64,000 nucleotides of DNA from Desmospora profundinema (GCF_031454155.1 NZ_JAVDQG010000002.1:248001-312000), one strand, 5' to 3'. Counted from the first letter of the stretch, positions 36,491 to 46,968 are shown. Notes: generated from the letters alone by a model not told the origin. Translations and numbers: made by a program.

Positions 36491-36958
36491 CTACCTTTTC
36501 AGACCGGCTAAGGCCAAAATTTCTTCCTGACGGGCAAACATCCGGTTTTCTTCCGCCTGGTTCTGATGATCGTAACCCAGCAAATGCAGAAAACCGTGAA
36601 CCGCCAAAAAGGCCAGCTCCCGCTGCAAACTGTGCCCGTAAGTGTCCGCCTGCTCACGGGCGCGGGGGAGGGAGATAATCACATCTCCCAATGGGATCGG
36701 CTCTCCCGTCACGGCAACAAGCTCTTCTCCCGGCTCCCACTGGGGGAATGATAGGACATCGGTGGGTCGGTCGACACCGCGAAATTCCCGGTTCAATCGA
36801 TGGATCACTGGATCATCGACGATGGAGACGGACACTTCCGCCTCCTTTACCCCTTCGGCTACAGCTGCTTGTTCCAGGCACCGTCCGACCGCATCAATAG
36901 CGGCTTGATCGGCCTCATTCCAATCGATCTGAATGTCCAGGTCCACATGGAGAGTCAT
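36491..36958 (-). CDS. ybeY: endoribonuclease YbeY
   Basis: Zinc-dependent endoribonuclease for 16S rRNA 3'-end maturation and 70S quality control. 155 aa. The catalytic HGFLHLLGYDH motif is at about residues 118-128, and NREFRGVDRPTDVLSFP is the second signature. Its start overlaps the pgpH stop. Confidence 0.96.
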   Translation of the reverse strand: MTLHVDLDIQIDWNEADQAAIDAVGRCLEQAAVAEGVKEAEVSVSIVDDPVIHRLNREFRGVDRPTDVLSFPQWEPGEELVAVTGEPIPLGDVIISLPRAREQADTYGHSLQRELAFLAVHGFLHLLGYDHQNQAEENRMFARQEEILALAGLKR

Positions 36959-39096
36959 GCGGGTTTCACCCCTTTTCCGCCTTGACTGTCGTCAGGATAC
37001 TCAATACGGGAGTGGAAGATGCCTTGCAAGGTCTCGCACATGGAACGGGCAATCAGATCCAGTTCCTTCAACGTGAGGTCGCATTCATCGAATTGCCCGT
37101 CTTCCAGCCGATCCCGAATAATCTTGCGGACCATGCTCTCGATGCGGTCCGGAGTGGGCCGGGCCAGAGAACGGACAGCCGCTTCCACACAATCGGCGAT
37201 GCCGATGATAGCCGCTTCCTTAAATTGTGCCTTCGGACCCGGGTAACGGTAATCCGCCTCCAATACCTGTGCCCGGTCATCCAGTTCCTTCGCTTTGAAA
37301 TAAAAGTACTTTAACAGCGTCGTTCCATGGTGTTGTGCCGCTATATCGCAGATCGGGGTTGGAATGTTGTGTTCCTTCAACATCTCATAACCATCCCGTG
37401 CATGGGAAATGATAATTGTCTTGCTCAGGTTGGGGGAAATCTTATCATGAGGATTTTCCGATTGCAGTTGGTTTTCAATAAAGAACTGCGGCCGCTTCGT
37501 CTTGCCCACGTCATGGTAATAAGAACCCACCCGCGCCAACAGACCGTTGGCTCCTACTGCCTCCGCCGCCGCCTCGGCCAGATTGCCCACAATGACGGAG
37601 TGGTGATACGTTCCCGGTGTCTCGATCAGTAATTTGCGCAACAGGGGATGGTTCGGGTTGGACAGCTCCAATAATCGCAGCGGCGATAAGATATCAAACA
37701 TCGCTTCAAAGTGTTGCAGGAATCCAATCGTCAATACCGCGGAAAACAATCCCCCTGCAACACCAAAAGCCAAGGACTGCAACAATACAGTCCAGTCGCC
37801 ATCCACCGGCACCAGTGCGTATAAAGCGGAGATGGTCATCATGCTGGCCCCGGCCGCCACCAGCCCCGCACGGAAAATAGACAGACGATTGCGTACGCCA
37901 GCCAAGGCGAAGGCCCCGGCCGAACCGCTCATCAACGCAACCAAACCATAGCGAAAATCAAACAGCAAGTGATTTTCCGCATTGAAAAACATACCGGCGA
38001 ACAGGCTTAGTATGACACCGCACCATAGCGCCAACTGAAGGTTTAAAAGGAGTGTGATCAACATCGTTCCCAAAGCTGCCGGAGCCAGGTAACCGACGGT
38101 GCTCCACTCCAAATTTTGCCCCAAACTGACAACCTTCATCCCCAGAAGGGTAATCATGAATACACTGACCAACATCAGCGTTTTAAGATTATCCCGGTAA
38201 CCCTCCACTTGAAAACGATGGGTAAACCAAGCCAGCAATCCTATCACCAACGATATCAACAATCCCAGACCGATATACGGAAAAGGATTGTCCCGGTCGC
38301 GCAGCACACCCAACTCCTGCAACTGGCGATACTGGTCATCGGTGATCACATCACCTGCTGCTACAATTGTTTCCCCTTTGCGGATGGGGATCGGCTCAAC
38401 ACTGTCCCGGGCCGCATCCTGCAATTTTTCAGTCCGTTCCCGGTCAAACAACTCATTAGGCAGGATCATTTCCCTCGTCAGTTCGCGAACAACGAAACGG
38501 GCATCCGCAGCCAAGGTGGAGGTGACCAAAGCACGATCCACTTGATCCTGCTTCGCTTCCACTTCGTCCTCCTTCACCCCTTCCGACAGGGTATCGTGGA
38601 GGATATCTCGACCGACGATCCGCATCTCCGTCAATTGTTCGGCTTCCAGTCGCGCCAGTTTGAGATAAAACTCTTCCGACATCTCCACCGGCACAATATC
38701 TTTAAAGTTGGCGATCTTCTCTTTTTCAGAAAGTGAATCGTCGGACAGGTTGCGACGAACATCGGAAAAAACCGTATCCAATCGTTTTAATTGCCGTTCT
38801 GTCAACTGCTCATCCACTTGGTACTGCTTACCCACCGATTCCGCAGCCTGTTCCCGTGCCCGTTCCGTCGCCTCCTGGTCCACTTTGGTAACAGGGGATA
38901 CAATCGCTTCCGAGGCGACGGAGCCAGGGGTGAGATCATACTGTTGGGGAAGGACATCCTCCATCAGCAACAGGTAACAGAACAAACCCAAACCTGCATA
39001 CAACAAAAAACGGACCCGCCTGCTCGTCCTCCAGGAGGCAGGAAAACGGAATCGTTTCCGCCAGGATGGCTGCTTTGGTTGATGGAGTTCTTTCAT
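36955..39096 (-). CDS. pgpH: HD-family c-di-AMP phosphodiesterase, 7TM receptor type
   Basis: PgpH/YqfF-type protein, 713 aa. A first membrane anchor (residues 25-50) precedes a large extracellular 7TMR-HDED domain (about 60-265). Seven transmembrane helices follow (about 270-470), then a cytoplasmic HD domain with HHSVIVGNLAEAAAEA and GSYYHDVGKTKRP (His-Asp metal site). Homologues hydrolyse c-di-AMP to pApA. The start has AAGGAG ten bases upstream. It sits with phoH, ybeY and dgkA as in Bacillus. Confidence 0.94.
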   Translation of the reverse strand: MKELHQPKQPSWRKRFRFPASWRTSRRVRFLLYAGLGLFCYLLLMEDVLPQQYDLTPGSVASEAIVSPVTKVDQEATERAREQAAESVGKQYQVDEQLTERQLKRLDTVFSDVRRNLSDDSLSEKEKIANFKDIVPVEMSEEFYLKLARLEAEQLTEMRIVGRDILHDTLSEGVKEDEVEAKQDQVDRALVTSTLAADARFVVRELTREMILPNELFDRERTEKLQDAARDSVEPIPIRKGETIVAAGDVITDDQYRQLQELGVLRDRDNPFPYIGLGLLISLVIGLLAWFTHRFQVEGYRDNLKTLMLVSVFMITLLGMKVVSLGQNLEWSTVGYLAPAALGTMLITLLLNLQLALWCGVILSLFAGMFFNAENHLLFDFRYGLVALMSGSAGAFALAGVRNRLSIFRAGLVAAGASMMTISALYALVPVDGDWTVLLQSLAFGVAGGLFSAVLTIGFLQHFEAMFDILSPLRLLELSNPNHPLLRKLLIETPGTYHHSVIVGNLAEAAAEAVGANGLLARVGSYYHDVGKTKRPQFFIENQLQSENPHDKISPNLSKTIIISHARDGYEMLKEHNIPTPICDIAAQHHGTTLLKYFYFKAKELDDRAQVLEADYRYPGPKAQFKEAAIIGIADCVEAAVRSLARPTPDRIESMVRKIIRDRLEDGQFDECDLTLKELDLIARSMCETLQGIFHSRIEYPDDSQGGKGVKPA

Positions 39097-39112
39097 GGAT
39101 GACCGACTCCTT

Positions 39113-39168
39113 ATGCACTTTGACAGTCAAGTCTCACTGGATTCCTTTTCGTTCCCAGGTCTTGCTGC
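39113..39168 (+). repeat. diverged family A unit between pgpH and phoH
   Basis: TATGCACTTTGACAGTCAAG, TCTCACTGGATTCCTTTTCG and TTCCCAGGTCTTGCTGC keep the order of the family A unit with several changes. It lies within an otherwise tight operon. Confidence 0.55.
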
Positions 39169-39172
39169 AGGA

Positions 39173-40138
39173 TTACTCTGCTTGTTCATAGGCGTCTATC
39201 ACTTTTTGAACCAATGTGTGACGTACCACATCGGATTGGGTCAGGTAAACGAAAGGAATATCCTTTATTCGTTGGAGCACCTGTTCTGCCACTTTCAATC
39301 CGGACTCCTTGCCCTTAGGCAAATCCACCTGGGTTACATCGCCGGTCACGACCATTTTGGAACCGAAACCCAGTCGCGTCAGAAACATTTTCATCTGCTC
39401 ATTGGTGGTATTTTGCGCTTCATCCAAAATGACAAATGAATCTTCCAGCGTTCGTCCTCGCATATAGGCCAGGGGAGCCACTTCAATCATTCCCCGTTCC
39501 ATCAGCTTGTTGACCTGTTCGACCCCAAGCATGGTATATAAACTGTCGTACAGGGGACGAAGGTAGGGGTCCACTTTTTCCTGCAGATCACCCGGCAAAA
39601 AGCCCAGGCTTTCTCCAGCCTCTACAGCGGGACGGGTCAGCACGATCCGTTTGACCCGGTGTTCTTTTAAGGCCGTGACGGCCAGCACGACGGCCAAAAA
39701 CGTTTTACCGGTTCCAGCCGGTCCGATTCCGAAAACGATGTCCGACTTTTGAATGGCACTGACATAGTGACGTTGTCCCAACGTTTTTACACGGATCGGC
39801 TTCCCTTTTTGCGTGACTCCGATCTTTTCACCATACAGCTCTAAGATCTCATCGGCCAATCCTTCCCGTGCCAAGCGCTGAGCGTAGACCACATCCCGTT
39901 CCGTCAGGGTGACACCGCGCCGGATCAAGGTTAACAGCACACGAAACAGGTGGCCCAGCACTTCCAGTTCCTCTGGAGAACCGGAGATAGCCACCTCTTC
40001 TCCCCTGGAAACGATTTTAGCGTCGGTGCGTTCTTCAATGATACGTAAAAACCCGTCCTGGGGACCGAACAGGCTAAGTGCCTCATGGGGATCCTTCAGT
40101 CGGATTTTAATGGTTTGGTCCTCATGCAAATGTCTCAT
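39173..40138 (-). CDS. phoH: PhoH-like ATPase
   Basis: Cytosolic P-loop ATPase of the PhoH family, 321 aa. The Walker A is GPAGTGKTFLAV, Walker B is SFVILDEAQNTT, and the sensor region MVVTGDVTQVDLP follows. An N-terminal KH-like region (residues 10-75) precedes it. A link to RNA turnover is suspected for the family. The start overlaps the yqfD stop by four bases. Confidence 0.94.
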   Translation of the reverse strand: MRHLHEDQTIKIRLKDPHEALSLFGPQDGFLRIIEERTDAKIVSRGEEVAISGSPEELEVLGHLFRVLLTLIRRGVTLTERDVVYAQRLAREGLADEILELYGEKIGVTQKGKPIRVKTLGQRHYVSAIQKSDIVFGIGPAGTGKTFLAVVLAVTALKEHRVKRIVLTRPAVEAGESLGFLPGDLQEKVDPYLRPLYDSLYTMLGVEQVNKLMERGMIEVAPLAYMRGRTLEDSFVILDEAQNTTNEQMKMFLTRLGFGSKMVVTGDVTQVDLPKGKESGLKVAEQVLQRIKDIPFVYLTQSDVVRHTLVQKVIDAYEQAE

Positions 40139-41343
40139 TCTCCTTGCAAAATCGGTTGTGGATGGGCAATATCCTCGATAGCATCAAACTGTATCTTCAT
40201 TACAACTTTACCACTGTCCACGCGAGGGTGCAAAACTTTTTGGTCCACAACCCTGGATCCTTCCCCCATTTGAGATAAAAGATCTTCCCGTGCCCGTTCC
40301 ACCCCTAGAGCGATCGCTTCCTTTTCAGGGATTTTCTGTTTGACCCACTCCATCTCCAGACGCTCTTCTTCCACCCAGCCGAACGGCAGGCGCCAACGTC
40401 CGAATTGAATTGCTTTGACATGTTGAATCGATTCCAATTGTGTAAACGATTCCTCTTGCCAAAAAGGAAGGCGTACGATTCTGGAGGCGATAAAAGGGTA
40501 ATAACCTTTTTCCCTGTTTCCGGTGTACACCTTCCGTTTTTGCACCAGCGGCACCTCTACCTCCGACTCATACCACACCTGTCCCCAGACCTTTCCCTTG
40601 GCCCCCACCAATGATCCTGTTTCCGTTTGTGCCGGATTCCCATAACGGCCGGAAACCAACAGCTGTCCTTTTTTAACCACATCCTTCACTTCCACCACTG
40701 GACGACCGCGTTCCACATGCATGTCGACGATCAGCCCACCGCGCTTGGCAATGAGATTAACAGGGCCGCGGTCTGTCGGATCCCGCTCCTCTTCCACCCG
40801 TTTCCTTTCCACCACTGTCAATACGGCTCGGGTGCCTTCCATGCGGAAACCGACCCAGGAAAGCTGCGGCATTTTTTCCCCAAGCCGATACTGGATCTCC
40901 TCCGCCGATTTCATCCGGTACTTCAGTTGCCCGATGTATACCCCTTCCTCACGCAACAGCGTGCGAAGCTCCGATTCAGGAATCCGTTCATTCCCCTCCA
41001 CCTCCACACTCCATACCACAGAGGATAAACTGAACAGCAACAACAGGAACAACAGGATTCCCCAGGCGAAAAACCGGCGACGCATCAGACGCATCCACCA
41101 AAATGGAAACCCTTTCTTTCGGATGATCCGAACTTTGGTGCCCGTGGAACGAAGCAAAGGACGCAGACGAAAAAAATCGGACACAAAGAGAGTCAACCGA
41201 ACTTTACCGGTTCCCATCCAAGTGATGGATTGGAGTTCCAGGCGTACCCGGGTTGCTTCATTGATAAAACGGATCAATTCCGGCCCGGTCAATTCAACCA
41301 CCAATTGTCCGGTCAGCTGGCGAGGCCATTCGATCTGCGGCAA
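40135..41343 (-). CDS. yqfD: sporulation protein YqfD
   Basis: About 402 aa with a single transmembrane segment near residue 95-115 (FFAWGILLFLLLLFSLSSVVWSVEVEG). This is followed by a large extracytoplasmic part with POTRA-like features (ERIPESELRTLLREEGVYIGQLKYRMKSAEEIQYRL). This matches YqfD, a sigma-E controlled protein needed for efficient sporulation. It begins at TTG 41343 with GGGGAG upstream and follows yqfC after 13 bases. It is translationally coupled to phoH. Confidence 0.9.
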   Translation of the reverse strand: MPQIEWPRQLTGQLVVELTGPELIRFINEATRVRLELQSITWMGTGKVRLTLFVSDFFRLRPLLRSTGTKVRIIRKKGFPFWWMRLMRRRFFAWGILLFLLLLFSLSSVVWSVEVEGNERIPESELRTLLREEGVYIGQLKYRMKSAEEIQYRLGEKMPQLSWVGFRMEGTRAVLTVVERKRVEEERDPTDRGPVNLIAKRGGLIVDMHVERGRPVVEVKDVVKKGQLLVSGRYGNPAQTETGSLVGAKGKVWGQVWYESEVEVPLVQKRKVYTGNREKGYYPFIASRIVRLPFWQEESFTQLESIQHVKAIQFGRWRLPFGWVEEERLEMEWVKQKIPEKEAIALGVERAREDLLSQMGEGSRVVDQKVLHPRVDSGKVVMKIQFDAIEDIAHPQPILQGE

Positions 41344-41356
41344 CGGACTTCTCCCC

Positions 41357-41635
41357 TTATCCCTGATATCGAACTTGGGAAATCTCCCCTTCCACCCAAA
41401 TTTCCTCCGGATAAATCGCCTGAATCACCAAGCGACGTCCCGTAATCACCAACGCTCCCTGGTCTGTTTTCAATGTGAGCGCTGTCTCGCTAAAAGACTC
41501 CACGCCCCTGTGATTTTCGATATGGAGCCGATAAGGCCCCACCATCTGTACCCGGGGGACGTTGGCGGCAACATCAGGTGGAATGTCCAACCAGTCGGAG
41601 GCGATTTTTCTCAACTTGTTTCCGATCTTTCTCAT
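41357..41635 (-). CDS. yqfC: sporulation protein YqfC
   Basis: Small YabP/YqfC family protein, 92 aa from ATG 41635 (MRKIGNKLRKIASDWLDIPP). The core VPRVQMVGPYRLHIENHRGV and TDQGALVITGRRLVIQAIYPEEIWVEGEI are the family beta strands. YqfC is made in the mother cell under sigma-E. GGTGGG eight bases upstream decides the start. Directly upstream of yqfD. Confidence 0.92.
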   Translation of the reverse strand: MRKIGNKLRKIASDWLDIPPDVAANVPRVQMVGPYRLHIENHRGVESFSETALTLKTDQGALVITGRRLVIQAIYPEEIWVEGEISQVRYQG

Positions 41636-41843
41636 GGAAACACCCACCATCCCGTCGATAGTACTTGTATGCACGGTTGTCCGCCTTTATGAAGGACTGA
41701 TCAAACGGGCCGCATCAGAAACCATCTGTCAGGCGGGACCCGCTTGAACAAAGGCTCAAAAGAGCTGTACGAATGTAAGTTCCAGATCTCCATTTTTCAA
41801 TCATATCAGTCTACGCAGATCACCTTCGTCCCATGAAAGTACG

Positions 41844-41872
41844 AAAAAAGCGATGCGGGAATCCGCATCGCT
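41844..41872 (-). terminator. terminator of the SASP gene
   Basis: Minus-strand AGCGATGCGGATTCCCGCAT CGCT stem-loop followed by TTTTTTCG, 28 bases after the SASP stop. Confidence 0.9.
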
Positions 41873-41899
41873 GTACCAGTCCGTAAGATTCACTTGTCG

Positions 41900-42106
41900 T
41901 TATTGCTGTCCAAAGCCGGATTGTTGCTGTTCGGCCTGTTGGACCAAACGCTTGGTAATCTCTCCACCGACGGAACCGTTAGCCCGGGCGGTACTGGCCC
42001 CACCCAGCTGAACTCCGAACTCAGAAGCGATTTCCTCTTTAAACTGCTGAAGGACACCGGCGGAACCCGGAACCAGCAAACGGTTGCTGCTGCGTGAACG
42101 TGCCAT
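41900..42106 (-). CDS. alpha/beta-type small acid-soluble spore protein
   Basis: DNA-protecting spore core protein, 68 aa. The motif [20 protein letters not shown] contains the Gpr protease cleavage site, and [17 protein letters not shown] is the family C-terminal half. It starts at ATG 42106 after GGGGAGGTG. It has its own terminator. CATTCCA about 30 bases upstream may be a sigma-G -10. Placed between yqfC and the 139-aa gene, where Bacillus subtilis has no ssp gene. Confidence 0.95.
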   Translation of the reverse strand: MARSRSSNRLLVPGSAGVLQQFKEEIASEFGVQLGGASTARANGSVGGEITKRLVQQAEQQQSGFGQQ

Positions 42107-42203
42107 GGCTTTCACCTCCCCTATCCCTAGTGTGGAATGAGGGGAGATGAATCATGTTGCGCACATGTTTCCATGGCAAGGAGTGGTCATCGCAGGCGGG
42201 GAG

Positions 42204-42623
42204 CTATCGAAGACCACGCCTGCGGCGAGCCTTTGGAGGATCCAGGATCTCTTTGAGAATGATCCCCCGTTTCCATTCCTCTTTAGACAGACGGGCCCAT
42301 GAGGAAGGTTTTTGAGTTTTGATGTTTGGAACAACCTGGAGGGAAGGGGTTTCGGGAGTGCGGGGTGGTTTTTGTTCCAACCGTTCCCGCATCTCTTTTA
42401 CTTCCCGGGGATCCGGGTCGGGGTCGATATTGACTTCGTCATCCCACGGGTTTGCCCAGGGTGTTCGTTTTTGACCGCCTCTTTCACCCTCACCAGCTGG
42501 AGCTTGCTGCTGGGCGGTTTCCCCTCCTCCTCTTAACACGCGAAAGATGGCGGAAAAGATGAAGTAGAGGATCAGCAGGACAAAGATCCCGTTGGAAAAC
42601 AGAAATTCAATCAAGTCATCCAT
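42204..42623 (-). CDS. membrane-anchored hypothetical protein, 139 aa
   Basis: An N-terminal transmembrane segment (LIEFLFSNGIFVLLILYFIFSAIF) is followed by a long low-complexity cytoplasmic linker rich in Gly, Glu, Pro and Asp. The short conserved-looking C-terminus is LSKEEWKRGIILKEILDPPKARRRR. ATG 42623 has GGGAGGTG upstream. No family is named with certainty. The tail motif of a hydrophobic ILxPPKA followed by arginines is seen in other short Bacillales membrane proteins, as far as I recall. It lies next to floA and may be expressed with it. Confidence 0.6.
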   Translation of the reverse strand: MDDLIEFLFSNGIFVLLILYFIFSAIFRVLRGGGETAQQQAPAGEGERGGQKRTPWANPWDDEVNIDPDPDPREVKEMRERLEQKPPRTPETPSLQVVPNIKTQKPSSWARLSKEEWKRGIILKEILDPPKARRRRGLR

Positions 42624-42654
42624 AAACGCACCTCCCTTATGAGAACAACCACCC

Positions 42655-42705
42655 TATTGGGCGAAGCCCCTCTCAATTGTCGTCCTGGAAGGGCCGGGAA
42701 CGGTT
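42655..42705 (+). repeat. family C repeat, copy 2
   Basis: ATTGGGCGAAGCCCCTCTC then AATTGTCGTCCTGGAAGGGC. It lies between floA and the 139-aa gene. On the transcribed strand GGGGCTTCGCCC forms a tight hairpin. Confidence 0.7.
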
Positions 42706-42722
42706 CAACTCGTCAGTTCCCG

Positions 42723-43706
<984 letters not shown>

Positions 43707-43730
43707 TTAGACAGCCTCCTTGATTATTTA

Positions 43731-45095
43731 TTATTCAACAGGGTCTTCCGCAGAGGAATCTTGAACGTCTTTCACCTGGCGCACAACCAGGCGCACTCCT
43801 TCTGATCCCACTACTTCAACCGGGGCTTGCGCGGGGATGAATCCACCGTCGCTCACCACGTCTTGTCGGACCCCGTCGATTACAGCGACTCCTGACGGGC
43901 GTAAGGGTGTCACCGCCTTCCCTTTTTTGCCCATCAAGCTGATTCGACTCACTTGCGAGATGTAGCCGGATTGGTTGCGTTGGTCATCAAAGAGAACTAA
44001 TCGTTTCCACACTCCCCGCGTACCCAGGTGGCGGATGGCGATAAACACCCCCACTGCCGTCACCGCAAAAGCGATCAACAGGGAAACCACACCGAAAATG
44101 ACGTTGGGGGCGGCAGTGACAAGAGCAGCCACCAGGGCGATCAGGCCCAGGATTCCCAATATGCCGAAGCCGGCAACAAAAACCTCGAGGGCCAACAGGA
44201 TCAACCCGATGATAAACAGGACCAGGGTTTCATACCCGGCAAATCCTGCGAGGAAATGACCGAAAAAGTAAAGCGCAAACGCCCCAATTCCGATCGTTCC
44301 GGGAATGCCGAAGCCCGGGGAAAAAAACTCGATGGCGATCCCGGCCAAACCGATGGTGAACAAAACGGGGATGACATAAGGGCTTGTGACAAACCGGGCG
44401 ATTCGTTCGCTCACCGTCAAATCTGTTCGGACGATCTCTGCGTCTTCGGCATTTAAGAAGCGAAGCACTTCCTCTTCATCAGCAACCAGTTCGTCCGCCA
44501 TTTTGAGCTCCACGGCCTGCCCAGCCGAAAGGCTGATCAGTTCGCCTTTTTCTTTTATACCCTCGATCTCGATGTTCCGATCCACCATCCCGGCGGCAAT
44601 ATCCGGGTCCCGCCCTTGTGATTCCGCAGCGGCCTGCATATTGGACCGCCAAAATGCCACTGTCTTGGGGTCCGCTTGTTCACCGGTGATGGTGACCGGC
44701 TCAGCGGCACCGATGGCGCTGCCGGAAGTCATGAGGATATGGTCGGCGTTCAGGGCGATATAGGCACCGGCTGATATCGCTTCCCCTTTTATGTAGACCG
44801 TCACCGGAATCTCCGAGGCCCGAAGCAGCTTTCCGATTTCAAGGGCGGCATTTACTTCCCCGCCCAATGTGTCCATCTCCAATACGATGTCCCTGGCGGC
44901 TGCTTCTTCCGCTTCGCGAAAGCCTCGTTCCAAGAAGCGGAGCAACCCCCGCTCCACTTCCTGTTCCACCGGGATCCAGTATACCATTCGACCCTCGGCT
45001 GCATCCACCCCGGAAGATGCCACAGCCGGAATGAAACTCATCAATCCCAAGCATAACAAGAGGATACTTGCCAGCAAGGATTTTTTTCTCCCCAT
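43731..45095 (-). CDS. NfeD family membrane serine protease
   Basis: Long-form NfeD (YqeZ/NfeD1b type), 454 aa. A signal peptide (SLLASILLLCLGLMSFIPAVASS) is followed by a ClpP-class protease domain with LEMDTLGGEVNAALEIGKLL and the nucleophile region KGEAISAGAYIALNAD. Four to five transmembrane helices come next, then the C-terminal OB-like NfeD domain (GKKGKAVTPLRPSGVAVIDG). It is the usual partner of FloA and lies 24 bases upstream of it. Confidence 0.93.
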   Translation of the reverse strand: MGRKKSLLASILLLCLGLMSFIPAVASSGVDAAEGRMVYWIPVEQEVERGLLRFLERGFREAEEAAARDIVLEMDTLGGEVNAALEIGKLLRASEIPVTVYIKGEAISAGAYIALNADHILMTSGSAIGAAEPVTITGEQADPKTVAFWRSNMQAAAESQGRDPDIAAGMVDRNIEIEGIKEKGELISLSAGQAVELKMADELVADEEEVLRFLNAEDAEIVRTDLTVSERIARFVTSPYVIPVLFTIGLAGIAIEFFSPGFGIPGTIGIGAFALYFFGHFLAGFAGYETLVLFIIGLILLALEVFVAGFGILGILGLIALVAALVTAAPNVIFGVVSLLIAFAVTAVGVFIAIRHLGTRGVWKRLVLFDDQRNQSGYISQVSRISLMGKKGKAVTPLRPSGVAVIDGVRQDVVSDGGFIPAQAPVEVVGSEGVRLVVRQVKDVQDSSAEDPVE

Positions 45096-45139
45096 CCGAC
45101 TCCCCTCTCTTGTTCGTTACGTTTAAACGGCCTCTCCTT

Positions 45140-45190
45140 ATCAGGCGCCGTCTAAAATGGTTGTCCTGAAAGGGCAATTGCCCTTTACTC
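45140..45190 (+). repeat. family C repeat, diverged copy 3
   Basis: CAGGCGCCGTCTAAAATGG then TTGTCCTGAAAGGGC. It aligns with the other two C copies over the central ATTGTCGTCCT region with changes. It lies between nfeD and yqeY. Confidence 0.5.
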
Positions 45191-45239
45191 TAGTGTAAAC
45201 CATCCGAAGCGAAAAAACACAGCGCGAAACACGCTGTGT

Positions 45240-45683
45240 TCATTGCAAAACTTCCAGGACCAACCGGTTCACCCGTTTGCCGTCGGCGCGCCCTTTCACC
45301 TCGGGCATCACCGCTTTCATCACTTTACCCATATCCGCTTTGGAAGCGGCCCCGGTTCGGTTGACCGCCTTCTGGACGATGGAACGAAGCTCCTCATCGC
45401 TTAGGGGTTCCGGCAGATACCGCTCCAATACGGCGATTTCGGACCGAGCCTTTTCTGCTAGATCATCCCGGCCCGCCCGATCAAATTCCACCAAGGAGTC
45501 CTGTTGCTGCTTCAGCTCTTTGATCACGACATCCAACGCCTCTTCTTCATTGAGAGGACGTTTCAACTCAATCTCTCGGTTCTTCAAAGAAGACCGAACC
45601 ATGCGGATGACGGAAAGAGTCTCTTTGTCTTTATTTTTCATCGCGGTTTTCATGTCTTGGTTTAACCGCTCGATCAAAGTCAA
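45240..45683 (-). CDS. yqeY: YqeY (GatB/Yqey domain) protein
   Basis: 147 aa helical protein related to the tRNA-binding tail of GatB. Sequence features: DMKTAMKNKDKETLSVIRMVRSSLKNREIEL, ELKQQQDSLVEFDRAGRDDL and DMGKVMKAVMPEVKGRADGK. Its role may be linked to tRNA-dependent amidation or stress; unproven. The start is TTG 45683 with GAGGTG eight bases upstream. It follows rpsU by 20 bases, as in Bacillus. Confidence 0.93.
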   Translation of the reverse strand: MTLIERLNQDMKTAMKNKDKETLSVIRMVRSSLKNREIELKRPLNEEEALDVVIKELKQQQDSLVEFDRAGRDDLAEKARSEIAVLERYLPEPLSDEELRSIVQKAVNRTGAASKADMGKVMKAVMPEVKGRADGKRVNRLVLEVLQ

Positions 45684-45703
45684 GGAAACCGCACCTCACA
45701 CTG

Positions 45704-45874
45704 TTATTTGCGCTTGCGCGCGGCATCAGCTTTTTTCTTCCGTTTCACACTGGGCTTTTCGTAGAACTTACGCTTTTTCAGTTCTCGCATAGTACCGTCT
45801 TTGGCGATGGATTTCTTCAAGCGGCGCAGCGCTTTATCCAACGATTCGTTTTTACGAACGTGAACTTCCGCCAT
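45704..45874 (-). CDS. rpsU: 30S ribosomal protein S21
   Basis: Short basic 30S protein, 56 aa: [45 protein letters not shown], the standard S21. It begins at ATG 45874 after GGAGGGAGGG. A TTGACA/TATAAT promoter stands about 160 bases upstream (46038-46067). First gene of rpsU-yqeY. Confidence 0.97.
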   Translation of the reverse strand: MAEVHVRKNESLDKALRRLKKSIAKDGTMRELKKRKFYEKPSVKRKKKADAARKRK

Positions 45875-46037
45875 CCTTATCCCTCCCTCCACGGGCGCCA
45901 AACGCCCGGCCTTGATCGCCGGGATGTACACCCTGAAGCGATGATGCAAGCGAAGGCTTCCCTCAGAGGAAGATTGACCCACACCTGCCGTGCTTCACCG
46001 AGGTATTCCCCGGTTCCACTAAGCACAAACACCGTCC

Positions 46038-46067
46038 ATTATACTATAAGAAAAAAGGAAGTGTCAA
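46038..46067 (-). promoter_or_regulatory. sigma-A promoter for rpsU
   Basis: TTGACA (46067-46062) and a perfect TATAAT (46043-46038) with an 18-base spacer on the minus strand. Confidence 0.8.
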
Positions 46068-46080
46068 AACGAAAGTCCCA

Positions 46081-46425
46081 TTAACCCGGCGGCCATGTGA
46101 GATGACGCCCTCCGAGAAGATGGAAGTGGATGTGGTGAACCGTTTGTCCGCCGTCTTTCCCACAGTTGTTAACGATTCGAAACCCTTTTTCCATCAAGCC
46201 TTTTTCTTGTGCGATCCGATTGATTGCAGCAAAAATCTTTCCGAGCAAGGCGGCGTCCTTTTCGCCCAATTCCCTGGCGGAAGCGATATGCTTTTTGGGA
46301 ATGACCAATACATGTGTCGGCGCCTGTGCGTGAATGTCGTTGAAAGCGAGCACTTCATCATCCTCATACACTTTTTCCGACGGGATGTTCCCTGCAACGA
46401 TGTCGCAAAAAATACACTCTGCCAT
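46081..46425 (-). CDS. hit: HIT family nucleotide-binding protein
   Basis: Hint-branch histidine triad protein, 114 aa. The N-terminus CIFCDIVAGNIPSEKVYEDDEV and the HIT motif VHHIHFHLLGG near the C-terminus (His-x-His-x-His) are complete. It hydrolyses nucleoside phosphoramidates in related systems. A single gene divergent from the proline-rich gene at 46602. Confidence 0.94.
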   Translation of the reverse strand: MAECIFCDIVAGNIPSEKVYEDDEVLAFNDIHAQAPTHVLVIPKKHIASARELGEKDAALLGKIFAAINRIAQEKGLMEKGFRIVNNCGKDGGQTVHHIHFHLLGGRHLTWPPG

Positions 46426-46601
46426 GGACTCTCCCCCTTTCCCACTGATAACGAGCAGGCACCTTGCCCGACCGGCCCTATGTTCGTCCTCATTATATCA
46501 GAAGGGGAAGATGAAGCGAAGCAATCCGCTTTCTCACCTCTGTGTTCCAGACGCATATCATGGATTACGCCCACACCTGACAACAAAAAGGAGTGACCTC
46601 C

Positions 46602-46901
46602 TTGACCAAGTCGAAACAGAGCATGGCTGCGCTTCGTCGATTGATTCGACAAATCGTACGGGAAGAATTAGCCCAATCAGAAGAAGAGGAAAATGCCGCG
46701 GTGCCGGATCGGCCCGATTTTAGAGAGGCATGGGAGAGACCCCCGGATCAAGAACAGCCCGCCCCCCCGCCTCCCTGGGCAGTGTTCGGTTCGCCGCGTC
46801 CTGCACCGGAAAAACCAGCTCCCGAATCCCCCCACAAACATTCCGGCCCTTTTCATCCACAACAGGAATTGGATCCCCCTCCCTATATCCCCCAGAGATG
46901 A
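46602..46901 (+). CDS. proline-rich hypothetical protein, 99 aa
   Basis: Starts at TTG 46602, eight bases after AAAGGAG. Residues 1-35 form a basic amphipathic helix ending in an acidic stretch (MAALRRLIRQIVREELAQSEEEE). The rest is disordered and very rich in Pro, Glu, His and Gln (RPPDQEQPAPPPPWAVF). No signal peptide is seen. No family is recognised. It has its own terminator at 46969. Confidence 0.55.
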   Translation: MTKSKQSMAALRRLIRQIVREELAQSEEEENAAVPDRPDFREAWERPPDQEQPAPPPPWAVFGSPRPAPEKPAPESPHKHSGPFHPQQELDPPPYIPQR

Positions 46902-46968
46902 AATAAATATGACACCCGTCTCTTCTGATGCCCCTCTCCCCACGCCCTGCTTTTATTTATCAAACAGA